Of a DNA stretch of 64,000 nucleotides, positions 46,106-54,345 are shown one piece after another. The translations under genes were made by a program, and so were the position numbers. How positions within the stretch are numbered: the first letter of the stretch is position 1; each line of letters begins with the position of its first letter. The notes beneath the pieces were generated by a model. The model made no database searches. It saw nothing but the letters and a program-made list of their open reading frames with translations, and was not told the origin of the DNA. This DNA comes from Sulfuritalea sp. (GTDB taxonomy: Bacteria > Pseudomonadota > Gammaproteobacteria > Burkholderiales > Rhodocyclaceae): NCBI GenBank assembly GCA_016716965.1, contig JADJUP010000045.1:1-64000 (forward strand), given 5' to 3'.

Positions 46106-47046
46106 CGACCAAGCAGAAGGGCGAAGCCAAGACCGCGCGCATCCCGATCAAGGTGGTGCCGGCCGAGACCACGCTGAAAAAGCCCTCGTGGATTCGCGTC
46201 AAGGCCGGCAACAGCGCCGCGCGCTTCGGCGAGATCAAGCAGATCCTGCGCGAGCACCAGCTGCACACGGTCTGCGAGGAAGCCACCTGCCCCAACATCG
46301 GCGAATGCTTCGGCAACGGCACGGCCACCTTCATGATCCTCGGCGACCTGTGCACCCGGCGCTGCCCCTTCTGCGACGTCGGCCACGGCAAGCCGCTGCC
46401 GCCCGATGCCGAGGAGCCGGAAAAGCTCGCGCGCACCATCGCCGCGATGAAGCTCAAGTACGTCGTCATCACCAGCGTCGATCGCGACGACCTGCGCGAC
46501 GGCGGCGCCCAGCACTTCGCCGACTGCATCGCCAAGGTGCGCGAGTACTCGCCGGGCACCAAGATCGAAGTGCTGGTGCCGGACTTCCGCGGCCGGCTCG
46601 ACATCGCGCTCGACATCCTCGCCGCGACGCCGCCCGACGTGATGAACCACAACATGGAAACCGTGCCGCGGCTCTACAAGCAGGCGCGCCCCGGCGCCGA
46701 CTACGCGCACTCGCTGCAGCTGCTGAAAGCCTTCAAGGCGCGCGTACCGGATGTCCCGACCAAGTCAGGCCTGATGGTCGGCCTGGGCGAAACCGACGAG
46801 GAAATCCTCGACACGCTGCGCGACCTGCGCGCCCATGACGTCGAGATGCTGACCATCGGCCAGTACCTCGCGCCCTCCGGCCACCACCTGCCGGTGCTGC
46901 GCTACGTGCATCCGGATGTCTTCGCCATGTATGCCCGGGAAGCCGAGGCCATGGGCTTCACCCATGCGGCTTCTGCGCCGCTGGTGCGCTCGTCCTATCA
47001 CGCCGACCAGCAGGCGCACGGCGCCGGGGTTGCCGGAGCGACTTAA
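46102..47046 (+). CDS. lipA: Lipoyl synthase LipA
   Basis: 314 residues. Radical SAM cluster CTRRCPFCDVGHGKPLPPD and the auxiliary cluster CEEATCPNIGECFGNGTATF are intact; ETVPRLYKQARPGADYAHSL and a terminal VRSSYHADQQ (serine ligand) follow. Inserts two sulfur atoms into octanoyl chains. Convergent with the MFS-PlsC gene, their stops sharing TTAA. Confidence 0.96.
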   Translation: MTTKQKGEAKTARIPIKVVPAETTLKKPSWIRVKAGNSAARFGEIKQILREHQLHTVCEEATCPNIGECFGNGTATFMILGDLCTRRCPFCDVGHGKPLPPDAEEPEKLARTIAAMKLKYVVITSVDRDDLRDGGAQHFADCIAKVREYSPGTKIEVLVPDFRGRLDIALDILAATPPDVMNHNMETVPRLYKQARPGADYAHSLQLLKAFKARVPDVPTKSGLMVGLGETDEEILDTLRDLRAHDVEMLTIGQYLAPSGHHLPVLRYVHPDVFAMYAREAEAMGFTHAASAPLVRSSYHADQQAHGAGVAGAT

Positions 47047-48920
47047 GCCCAGTCGCCGCGCAGCGCGGTGACCTCGCCCTGCAGGCGTTCCGGCAGCGCC
47101 TCGGCGGCTGGCACCGAGGCACCCACGATCAGCTCGATCTTCGAGAACAAGCCGCGCCGGAAGGGTCGCGTCATCGCCGGGCCGTCCTTGCGTGAGAAGA
47201 AGCTGCCCCACAGGCCGCGCAGCGCCATCGGCACCACGGGCACCGGGTTGCGCGCCAGTATTCGCGTGATGCCGGGGCGGAAGGGGTTGATGCTGCCGTC
47301 GGCGGTGATCTTGCCTTCGGGGAAGATGCCGACCAGGTCGCCGGCGTCGAGCGCCCGGGCGACTTCGTCGAAGGCCCTTTCCATCATCGCCGGGTCTTCC
47401 TTGGCCGAGGCGATCGGGATGGCCTTGCTGGTGCGGAAGACGAAGTTCAGCACCGGCCAGCGGAAGATGTGGTGGTCCATGACGAAGCGGATCGGGCGCT
47501 TGCAGGCGGCCATGATCACCAGCGCATCGACGAAGCTGACGTGGTTGCAGACGATCACCGCGGGGCCGTCTTCCGGCACCTGGTCGAGTTCCTGCACGCG
47601 CAGCCGATACACGGTGTGGATCAGCATCCAGATGATGAAGCGCAGCAGGAACTCGGGCACCAGGCCGTAGATGAACAGCGCGACCGCGGCATTGCAGATC
47701 GCGGCGACGGCGAACAGCATCGGTATGGTCAGGCCGGCGGCGAGCATGCCGGCGGCGGCCAGCGCGCCGACCACCATGAACAGCGCGTTGAGGATGTTGT
47801 TGGCGGCGATGACGCGGGCACAATGTTCCGGATTGGAGCGCTGTTGCACCAGGGCATACAGCGGCACGATGAAGAAGCCGCCGAAGACGCCGATCAATAC
47901 CAGGTCGAGCAGTACGCGCCAGGTCTGGTCGTAGGCCAGCAGGCCGATCGCGCCCAGCGGCGAGGGCGAGGGCGTTGCGGGTGAGGCAAAGGCGAGATCG
48001 AGGGCGAACAGCGTCAGCCCGATCGAACCCAACGGCACCAGGCCCAGTTCGACGCGCTTGGCCGACAGCTTTTCGCAGAGCAGGGAGCCCGCACCGATAC
48101 CGAAGGTGAAGGTGGCGAGCAGCAGCGTCACCGCGGTTTCGCTGCCGCCCAGCACGTCCTTGGTGTAGGCCGGAAACTGGGCAAGGAACAGCGCGCCGAA
48201 CAGCCAGAACCACGAAATGCCCATGATCGACAGGAATACAACCTGGCTCTCGCGCGCGAAGCCGATGTTGCGCCAGGTCTCGGAGAACGGATTGGCGCTG
48301 ATCACAAGAGTCGGCGCCGGCGGCACGGCGACCGGGATGGAGCGCGAGGCAAGGTAGCCGCCGACGGCGATGGCGAGGCCGACCACGGTGATCCAGACGG
48401 TCGCCGCCTCACTGGCGGCAAGCAGTCCGCCGAGCAGGGTGCCGAGCAGGATGGCAACGAAGGTGCCGGCCTCGATCAGCGCATTGCCGCCGACCAGTTC
48501 CTCGCTTTTCAGGTGCTGCGGCAGGATCGCGTACTTGACCGGCCCGAACAGCGTCGATTGCAGGCCCATCAGGAACAGGCTGAGGAACAGCACGTTGAGG
48601 CTTTGCACGAAGAAGCCGGCGCCGGCGATGAGGACGATGGCCACCTCGAGCAGTTTGGACAATCGTGCCAGCGCCGCCTTGTCGTACTTGTCGGCGAGTT
48701 GTCCGGCCGTAGCCGAGAACAGGAAGAAAGGCAGGATGAACACCCCTGCCGCCAGATTGGCCAGCAGTTCGGGCTTCATCGTGGTCCAGTTCGTCGACTG
48801 GAAGGTCAGCAGCACGACCATGGCGTTCTTCAGCACGTTGTCGTTGAACGCGCCGAGGAACTGGGTGACGAACAGCGGAGCGAAGCGCCGGGAGCGCATC
48901 AGGCCGGATTGGTTGCTCAT
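47043..48920 (-). CDS. MFS transporter (LplT-like) fused to a PlsC acyltransferase
   Basis: 625 residues from ATG 48920 (MSNQSGLMRSRRFAPLFVTQ). The first about 410 residues are a twelve-helix MFS domain (FLGAFNDNVLKNAMVVLLTF) of the lysophospholipid flippase LplT type. The rest is a 1-acylglycerol-phosphate-type acyltransferase: HX4D in CNHVSFVDALV, FPEGKITADG and VVPMALRGLW. Related proteins often carry a third, acyl-ACP synthetase (Aas) domain, which is missing here. Likely imports and reacylates lysophospholipids. A dispersed repeat lies antisense in a loop (VAVPPAPTLVIS). Confidence 0.87.
   Translation of the reverse strand: MSNQSGLMRSRRFAPLFVTQFLGAFNDNVLKNAMVVLLTFQSTNWTTMKPELLANLAAGVFILPFFLFSATAGQLADKYDKAALARLSKLLEVAIVLIAGAGFFVQSLNVLFLSLFLMGLQSTLFGPVKYAILPQHLKSEELVGGNALIEAGTFVAILLGTLLGGLLAASEAATVWITVVGLAIAVGGYLASRSIPVAVPPAPTLVISANPFSETWRNIGFARESQVVFLSIMGISWFWLFGALFLAQFPAYTKDVLGGSETAVTLLLATFTFGIGAGSLLCEKLSAKRVELGLVPLGSIGLTLFALDLAFASPATPSPSPLGAIGLLAYDQTWRVLLDLVLIGVFGGFFIVPLYALVQQRSNPEHCARVIAANNILNALFMVVGALAAAGMLAAGLTIPMLFAVAAICNAAVALFIYGLVPEFLLRFIIWMLIHTVYRLRVQELDQVPEDGPAVIVCNHVSFVDALVIMAACKRPIRFVMDHHIFRWPVLNFVFRTSKAIPIASAKEDPAMMERAFDEVARALDAGDLVGIFPEGKITADGSINPFRPGITRILARNPVPVVPMALRGLWGSFFSRKDGPAMTRPFRRGLFSKIELIVGASVPAAEALPERLQGEVTALRGDWA
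48307..48330 (+). repeat. Short dispersed repeat in the MFS-PlsC gene (antisense)
   Basis: AGAGTCGGCGCCGGCG then GCACGGCG. The gene strand reads A-V-P-P-A-P-T-L in a cytoplasmic-type loop between membrane helices, the same antisense frame as in rlpA. Confidence 0.78.
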
Positions 48921-48978
48921 TGGGTGTCCTGGTGAAAGTTGGCGGTGCAAAGCGATGTCATATTCTCGCAGGAAAGCG

Positions 48979-49845
48979 TTACAACAGCACCGGCTCGCGG
49001 CGTGGCGGGCGGCTGTTCCCGGGCAGCGTGCGCAGGCGCAGCGGAGCATTGCCGAGTCCGGCTCGTTCCATCCAGGCGAACACCGAGTCCACCGTGACGG
49101 TATCGATCTGGCCTGCCATGCGTCGGCCGAAGGGATGGTCGTCGAAGGCGATATGGGCCGTGCCGACGCGCGCGCCGAGTCGCGTCACGGCGTCGATGTG
49201 CAGCGTGCTCGGCCGGTAGTCCTGGCGTCGCAGCCAGTCGCGCGCGGTACTGCGGCTGACCACCGCGGGATCGGCGAGCAGGGCCAGGGTCTCGATCGCC
49301 CACTGGTTGCTCTGCTGGTAGGTGCCGGCCCACGGGTAGGCCAGCATGTTGTAGTGCGGCTCGTGCAGCGTGGCGAGCAGGGCGTCGTCCTTCAGGCCGT
49401 CGATGACCCGGGTCGCCAGCGCAGGCTTCAGCGCGACGACACCGGCTTCGTGGAGATACAGCCCGTCGCCGAAGAACTCGGCCAGGCCCTGGCGGTGAAG
49501 CGTGCTGCGGCTGGAACCGCACTCGTTGAGCTTGTGCACCACGCGCCAGGCGCCGCGCCCGGCGAGCGCGGCCTCGTCGCGGTAGGCGATGCCGAGGTGC
49601 GAATAGCGCAGGCCGTACTTGGAGAGATCCTGTCCGGCGCGGGCGATCAGCAGCACGCGGCTGCCGTCGCGCTGGGCGAGATCGTCGAGCTGGGTGGCGA
49701 CGCTGGCGGCCAGCGCCAGGTCGCGGCGCATCGTGTCGAGCGTCGGCCGGCGCGGCTCGCAGTTCTGTCCGGCAAGGGCGGTGCAGGCAATGAACGTCGC
49801 GGCGGCGAAGCCCAGCACGCGGCGCAGGAGGGTGGTCGCATTCAT
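48979..49845 (-). CDS. DUF2145 family exported protein
   Basis: 288 residues from ATG 49845. Signal peptide (VLGFAAATFIACTALAGQ) followed by LDDLAQRDGSRVLLIARAGQ, KYGLRYSHLGIAYRD and YNMLAYPWAGTYQQSNQWAIETL, which match DUF2145. The SHLG and QSNQW segments resemble papain-like NlpC/P60 permuted folds, but no activity is established. Start overlaps the upstream gene stop by one base (TGATG). Confidence 0.78.
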   Translation of the reverse strand: MNATTLLRRVLGFAAATFIACTALAGQNCEPRRPTLDTMRRDLALAASVATQLDDLAQRDGSRVLLIARAGQDLSKYGLRYSHLGIAYRDEAALAGRGAWRVVHKLNECGSSRSTLHRQGLAEFFGDGLYLHEAGVVALKPALATRVIDGLKDDALLATLHEPHYNMLAYPWAGTYQQSNQWAIETLALLADPAVVSRSTARDWLRRQDYRPSTLHIDAVTRLGARVGTAHIAFDDHPFGRRMAGQIDTVTVDSVFAWMERAGLGNAPLRLRTLPGNSRPPRREPVLL

Positions 49846-50293
49846 CAGCGCAGCCTTTCGTTGTAGAGCAGGGACTCGCCCAGCGCGTTGGGAATCAGGC
49901 AGATCACTTCGCCGGCAGCGGAGAGCAGCCAGCCGGCGGCCACCACGGTGACGGAAAGCACGGTGCCGGCGGCAATGGCCGTCGATGCCGTGGCCTGGCC
50001 GGAAAAGCGCAGGCTGGCGGTGGCGCCATCCGAGGCGCGGCTCAGCAGCCAGACCGTGCCGCTGGCCGTGGCCTCGACGGCGATCACGGTCAGCGCCACG
50101 CCGGAAGCGAGGATGGCGACGGGTGCCACGCTGAGCACGGCGACCGGAAAGGCCAACGAAAGGCTGGATGCGGTGCTGGCGTCCGGCGCCGCCGTGGGCG
50201 CGTGCGGCGGGTGGCACCAGCAAGGCGGCAGGGGCGAGGGCCAGGCCGCAGAGGGCGCGCAGGGCGCGGCGGCGGGAAATTGCGATGGTCATG
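49845..50293 (-). pseudogene. Exported hypothetical protein, apparent frameshift after the signal peptide
   Basis: A signal peptide starts at ATG 50293 (MTIAISRRRALRALCG, LALAPAALLVPPAARA) after a good ribosome site. Just past the cleavage region, near 50205-50215, the sensible frame changes by one base to TAAPDASTASSLSLAFPVAV and then a hydrophobic Ala/Val/Ser-rich domain (GWLLSAAGEVICLIPNALG) ending at 49845. Read jointly it is about 145 residues. A TTG at 50156 could start a shorter protein without signal. It precedes DUF2145 with overlapping codons. No family recognised. Confidence 0.55.
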
Positions 50294-50315
50294 ATGGTCT
50301 CCTTGTGCGGGTGGT

Positions 50316-50789
50316 TCAGTGGTTGGCGACGGCGATGTCGGCGGCGGACTGGGTGGTGGCCACGTCCTGGCCGCGCTCCAGGCGATCGGCCTCGTAGGCG
50401 TCGCGCAGGGTCTTGGCCAGGGTGAAGGCGGACGAGATCAGGTAGAGCCAGCTCACCATCAGGTAGGCCTTCCAGGTCGGGTTGATCTCCATGCGCCACA
50501 GGCCCCAGGCGGTCAGCGCCATCGACAGCGCGAAGCCGCCCCAGACCACCAGCGACCACATCGGCGTGTCCGAGGGCGACGCGGCGTTGTCGCGCACGTA
50601 CTTGGCGAGCACGAAGGCCGACGAGAGGCAGAAGAAATAGCCCATGACCATGAAGGCGCGGTCGAGGTCGCCGCCGGGCAGCCAGGCCAGTCCGGTGCCG
50701 CAGACCAGCAGGGCGATGCCGAAGGAGATCCAGACCTGCAGGCGCCAGGCGCCGGTGTCGCGTTGGACGATGCGTACGTTGTTTTCCAT
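50316..50789 (-). CDS. YiaA/YiaB-family inner membrane protein
   Basis: 157 residues from ATG 50789. It consists of two similar halves, each with paired helices: LQVWISFGIALLVCGTGLAW with AFMVMGYFFCLSSAFVLAKY, and MWSLVVWGGFALSMALTAWG with WKAYLMVSWLYLISSAFTLA. This internal repeat (SSAFVLAK versus SSAFTLAK) defines the YiaAB domain. Inner-membrane protein of unknown role. Divergent from an XRE regulator that probably controls it. Confidence 0.84.
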   Translation of the reverse strand: MENNVRIVQRDTGAWRLQVWISFGIALLVCGTGLAWLPGGDLDRAFMVMGYFFCLSSAFVLAKYVRDNAASPSDTPMWSLVVWGGFALSMALTAWGLWRMEINPTWKAYLMVSWLYLISSAFTLAKTLRDAYEADRLERGQDVATTQSAADIAVANH

Positions 50790-50889
50790 GATGTGCTCCT
50801 TGTGGTTGTGTGAGGTGACGGATGCATCATGGGCAAGGCCGTTCCACGGTACAAGCAAGGGCGACGATGTGCTTTGAGGTGTGACTTGT

Positions 50890-50908
50890 AGTATCGTATA
50901 AGGATACT
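50890..50908. promoter_or_regulatory. Inverted repeat in the YiaAB-XRE divergent promoter
   Basis: AGTATC (50890-50895) and GATACT (50903-50908) around GTATAAG form a 19-base palindromic site in an AT-rich patch 22 bases before the regulator start. Likely the regulator's own operator. Confidence 0.55.
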
Positions 50909-50930
50909 TTTCCAGGAAATCGCCAACGTC

Positions 50931-51713
50931 ATGAGTACCACCGCCGATCTGATCTCGCTGCTCAAGAACGAACTCAAGGCCGCCGGCGTCACCTATGCCG
51001 TGGTCGCCGAACGCCTCGGCATGGCCGAATCCAGCGTCAAGCGCATGTTCGGCAAGGGCGGCGACATGCCGGTCTCCCGCATCGACGACATCTGCCGCAT
51101 CATCAACCTCGATTTCGCCGACCTCGCGCGCCGTGTCGCCGATACCCAGCCGCTGATGCTGGAGCTGACGCTGGCGCAGGAAAAGGCGGTGGTGGCCGAC
51201 CGCACGCTGCTGGTGGTGGCGATCTGCGTCATCAGCCAGGTGCCGGCCGAGGAGATCCTCGCCACCTACGAACTGACCGAGGCGAAGCTGGTGAAGGCGC
51301 TGACGCAGCTCGACCGCATCGGCATCATCGACCTGCGCCCCGGCAACCGCTACCGGCTCAAGGTGGCCAAGGGCTTCCGCTGGTTGCCGCAGGGCCCGGT
51401 GATGGAGTTCTTCCGCAAGGAGGTGCTGGACGACTACTTCGCCGGCGGCTTCGACGGCGAGTCGGAAATGCTGATGGTGGTGCACGGCGAAATCGGCCGG
51501 GGGCTGGCCAATTCCTTCCGCGAACGGCTGATGCGGGTCGGCCAGGATTTTTCCAACCAGCACCTGGCCGACCAGAAATTGCCGGCCGACCAGCGCCGGC
51601 CCTACACCATCGTCATCGGCATGCGCTCATGGCTGATGGCTGCGCTGGCCGACATGCAGCGGCGCAAGCCGGGTGCGGTACTCGCACCCGGGAAACCAGG
51701 CGGCCGACGATGA
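50931..51713 (+). CDS. XRE/Cro-type helix-turn-helix regulator
   Basis: 260 residues. The N-terminal HTH is VTYAVVAERLGMAESSVKRM (near 20-39), followed by MPVSRIDDICRIINLDFADL as in XRE regulators. The remaining about 190 residues are a partner or effector domain without a recognised name, containing a winged-helix-like stretch (TEAKLVKALTQLDRIGIIDL). Divergent from YiaAB. Its 3' end overlaps the convergent ceramidase-like gene by about 100 bases. Confidence 0.83.
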   Translation: MSTTADLISLLKNELKAAGVTYAVVAERLGMAESSVKRMFGKGGDMPVSRIDDICRIINLDFADLARRVADTQPLMLELTLAQEKAVVADRTLLVVAICVISQVPAEEILATYELTEAKLVKALTQLDRIGIIDLRPGNRYRLKVAKGFRWLPQGPVMEFFRKEVLDDYFAGGFDGESEMLMVVHGEIGRGLANSFRERLMRVGQDFSNQHLADQKLPADQRRPYTIVIGMRSWLMAALADMQRRKPGAVLAPGKPGGRR

Positions 51714-52428
51714 GGGCGGCCGCGCCCGTCGCCAGCAGGTGCTTCAAGGTGTGGCCGGTTACCGGATCGAGGAAGGCGGCAATGGCATGGTCGTTGACCT
51801 CCGCCAGTTTGGCGACCACATAGATCACCAGGGCGCCGCCGAAGGCCAGGCGATCGGCGGCGGGGGCCTTGTATATCCATTGCCAGAGCGGTATCAGCAC
51901 GATGGGCAGGCCTTGCAGCAGCAGATAGGGGCGCAGGTCGCCGGAACCGGCGAGGTCGGTGAAACGCCACCAGGCGACGCTGGCGACCGCGGCCAGCGCC
52001 AGCAGGCTCGCCATGGCCCGAATGTCGCGCCGACTCGTGTCGCCCATCACGCCCGCCAGCAAGCCGGCACAGGCCAGGGCGATCGGCAGCCGATCCCAGA
52101 CCAGGCGCGCATTGTCCGGGGCGAGGTGGTACCAGGCCGAGCCCAGCGCGGTGAGGAAGAGCCCGACCAGGAACAGGCGGTAGCCGGCCCAGCCATGGCG
52201 CAGCTCGGGATGTGCGCGGTTGGGTGCCAGCCGCACCCAGCCCCAGAATGCCGCCAGCGCGAAACCCAGGTTGGAGGTCACATCGCAGAAGTGCGGCACG
52301 CCCCAGACCAGTGACTGGTCGGCGAAGTCGTGATAACCGGCGGGTTGGTGGATGGGTCCGTGGAACAGGGCGGCGGCGGCGAGCAGGATCGTCACGGCGG
52401 TCGGCAGGTAATGCGTAAGCGATTTCAT
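51613..52428 (-). CDS. Alkaline ceramidase-like membrane protein
   Basis: 271 residues from ATG 52428. About seven membrane helices. Motifs of the CREST/alkaline ceramidase superfamily: PHFCDVTSNLGFALAAFWGW, TALGSAWYHLAPDNARLVWD (His and Asp) and TGHTLKHLLATGAAAL (His pair). The members are probable Zn-dependent amidohydrolases. Bacterial substrates are unknown. The last about 30 residues overlap the convergent regulator gene and are Cys/Pro/Ala-rich, so they may not be conserved. Confidence 0.8.
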   Translation of the reverse strand: MKSLTHYLPTAVTILLAAAALFHGPIHQPAGYHDFADQSLVWGVPHFCDVTSNLGFALAAFWGWVRLAPNRAHPELRHGWAGYRLFLVGLFLTALGSAWYHLAPDNARLVWDRLPIALACAGLLAGVMGDTSRRDIRAMASLLALAAVASVAWWRFTDLAGSGDLRPYLLLQGLPIVLIPLWQWIYKAPAADRLAFGGALVIYVVAKLAEVNDHAIAAFLDPVTGHTLKHLLATGAAALIVGRLVSRVRVPHPACAAACRPAQPSAMSACR

Positions 52429-52612
52429 GGCGTTCTCCAGAGTCAAGGTGAAGCCAGAATGCGGGCGGGCCGCAGTGCAGTACAGCGAAACCGCCGAAGG
52501 CGCGGCTTGTGCCCCGACGGGTATCGACCGGCAATACCGCCGGGCCAAGTCATTGCTGACGGCAGCCAAGGCAAATGCAATAATGCCAGCCAATAAAACG
52601 GAGGAGACCCAA

Positions 52613-54280
52613 ATGGAAAAGTCCTGGATCAAGCACTATCCCGCTGGCGTACCGGCCGAGATCGACCCCAACCAGTATGAGACCGTAGCACAGGTGCTCG
52701 AAGAGGCGATGAAGAAGTACGCCGCGCGCACCGCCTTCATCTGCATGGGCAAGTCGATCACCTACGCCCAGCTCGATACCGCCTCGCGCAGCCTCGGCGC
52801 CTGGCTGCAGTCGCGCGGCATCGCCCCCGGCGGGCGCGTCGCGATCATGATGCCCAACATCATGCAGTACCCGGTCGCGGTCGCCGCGATCCTGCGCGCC
52901 GGCTACGTGGTGGTGAACGTCAATCCGCTCTATACGCCGCGCGAACTGGAGCACCAGCTCAAGGACAGCGGCGCCGAAGCCATCATCATCATCGAGAACT
53001 TTGCCACCACGCTGGACAAGGTCATCGCCAATACCCCCGTCAAGCACGTGGTGGTCGCGGCAATGGGCGACCTGCTCGGCGGCCTCAAGGGCATGCTGGT
53101 GAATTTCGTGGTGCGCAAGGTCAAGAAGATGGTGCCCGAGTTTTCGCTGCAGGGCTCGTTCCGCTTCAACGACGTGGTGTCGCAGGGTTCCGGCATGACG
53201 CTGAAGTCCGTGGCGCGCAATCGCGAGGACGTCGCCTTCCTGCAATACACCGGCGGCACCACGGGCGTCTCCAAGGGCGCCACGCTGCTCAACCGCAACA
53301 TCATCGCCAACATGCTGCAGGTCGAAGCCTGGATGCAGCCGGCGATCAACACCCACACCGACGAGCAGCACAACTTCGTCTGCGCGCTGCCGCTGTACCA
53401 CATCTTCGCGCTGACGGTCTGCAACATGATCGGCACGCGCACCGGCTCCTGCAATCTGCTGATCCCCAATCCGCGCGACATCCCCGGCTTCGTCAAGGAA
53501 TTGTCGACCTTCAAGTTCAACGTCTTCCCCTGCCTCAACACGCTGTTCAACGCGCTGGCCAACAACCCGGAATTCGCCAAGCTGGATTTCTCGACGCTGA
53601 AGATCAGCCTCGGCGGCGGCATGGCCACGCAGCGCCCGGTGGCCGAGAAATGGATGGCGCTGACCGGGAGCGCGATCGTCGAGGGTTACGGCCTGTCCGA
53701 GACCTCGCCGGTGGCGACCTGCAACGTCGCCAACCTCAAGGGCTTCACCGGCACCATCGGCCTGCCGGTGTCGTCGACCGAAATCGCGATTCGCGACGAG
53801 GACGGCAAGGACGTGGCGCTGGGCGAATCCGGCGAGATCTGCATCCGCGGTCCGCAGGTGATGGCCGGCTACTGGCAGCGCCCGGAAGAGACGGCCAACG
53901 TGATGACCGCCGACGGCTTCTTCAAGTCGGGCGACGTCGGCATCATGGACGAGACCGGCGCCACGCGCATCGTCGACCGCAAGAAGGACATGGTGCTGGT
54001 GTCCGGTTTCAATGTCTATCCGAGCGAGATCGAGGAAGTCGCCATGAAGCATCCCGGCATCATGGAAGCCGCGGTGATCGGCGTCCCGGACGAGCATTCG
54101 GGCGAGGTGCCGAAGATCTTCATCGTCAAGAAGGACCCGAACCTCACCGAGCAGGACGTGCAGAATTTTCTCAAGGAACAACTGACGGGCTACAAGCGGC
54201 CGAAGTACGTCGAGTTCCGCGCCGACCTGCCGAAGACGCCGGTGGGCAAGATCCTGCGTCGCGAACTGCGGCCGAAGTAA
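52613..54280 (+). CDS. fadD: Long-chain fatty acid-CoA ligase
   Basis: 555 residues from ATG 52613 with a GGAGGAG ribosome site. AMP-binding motifs: FLQYTGGTTGVSKGATLLN (P-loop), EGYGLSETSPVATCNVAN, then SGFNVYPSEIEEV (FACS signature) and the catalytic lysine in TPVGKILRRELR. It activates fatty acids to acyl-CoA at the inner membrane. Length and motifs match FadD. A terminator follows the stop. Confidence 0.93.
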   Translation: MEKSWIKHYPAGVPAEIDPNQYETVAQVLEEAMKKYAARTAFICMGKSITYAQLDTASRSLGAWLQSRGIAPGGRVAIMMPNIMQYPVAVAAILRAGYVVVNVNPLYTPRELEHQLKDSGAEAIIIIENFATTLDKVIANTPVKHVVVAAMGDLLGGLKGMLVNFVVRKVKKMVPEFSLQGSFRFNDVVSQGSGMTLKSVARNREDVAFLQYTGGTTGVSKGATLLNRNIIANMLQVEAWMQPAINTHTDEQHNFVCALPLYHIFALTVCNMIGTRTGSCNLLIPNPRDIPGFVKELSTFKFNVFPCLNTLFNALANNPEFAKLDFSTLKISLGGGMATQRPVAEKWMALTGSAIVEGYGLSETSPVATCNVANLKGFTGTIGLPVSSTEIAIRDEDGKDVALGESGEICIRGPQVMAGYWQRPEETANVMTADGFFKSGDVGIMDETGATRIVDRKKDMVLVSGFNVYPSEIEEVAMKHPGIMEAAVIGVPDEHSGEVPKIFIVKKDPNLTEQDVQNFLKEQLTGYKRPKYVEFRADLPKTPVGKILRRELRPK

Positions 54281-54293
54281 GCTTCAATATCAT

Positions 54294-54329
54294 CGGCCGC
54301 CGTCCATCCGGGCGGCGGCCGTTTCTTTT
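54294..54329 (+). terminator. Rho-independent terminator after fadD
   Basis: CGGCCGCCG (54294-54302) pairs perfectly with CGGCGGCCG (54313-54321), followed by TTTCTTTT. It lies 13 bases after the fadD stop. Confidence 0.82.
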
Positions 54330-54345
54330 CAAGGAGTGTCCGAAC

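Noticed and set aside
48934..48957. GAAAGTTGGCGGTGC upstream of the MFS-PlsC start
   Set aside because: Only the first ten bases resemble the repeat family; too degenerate to claim.
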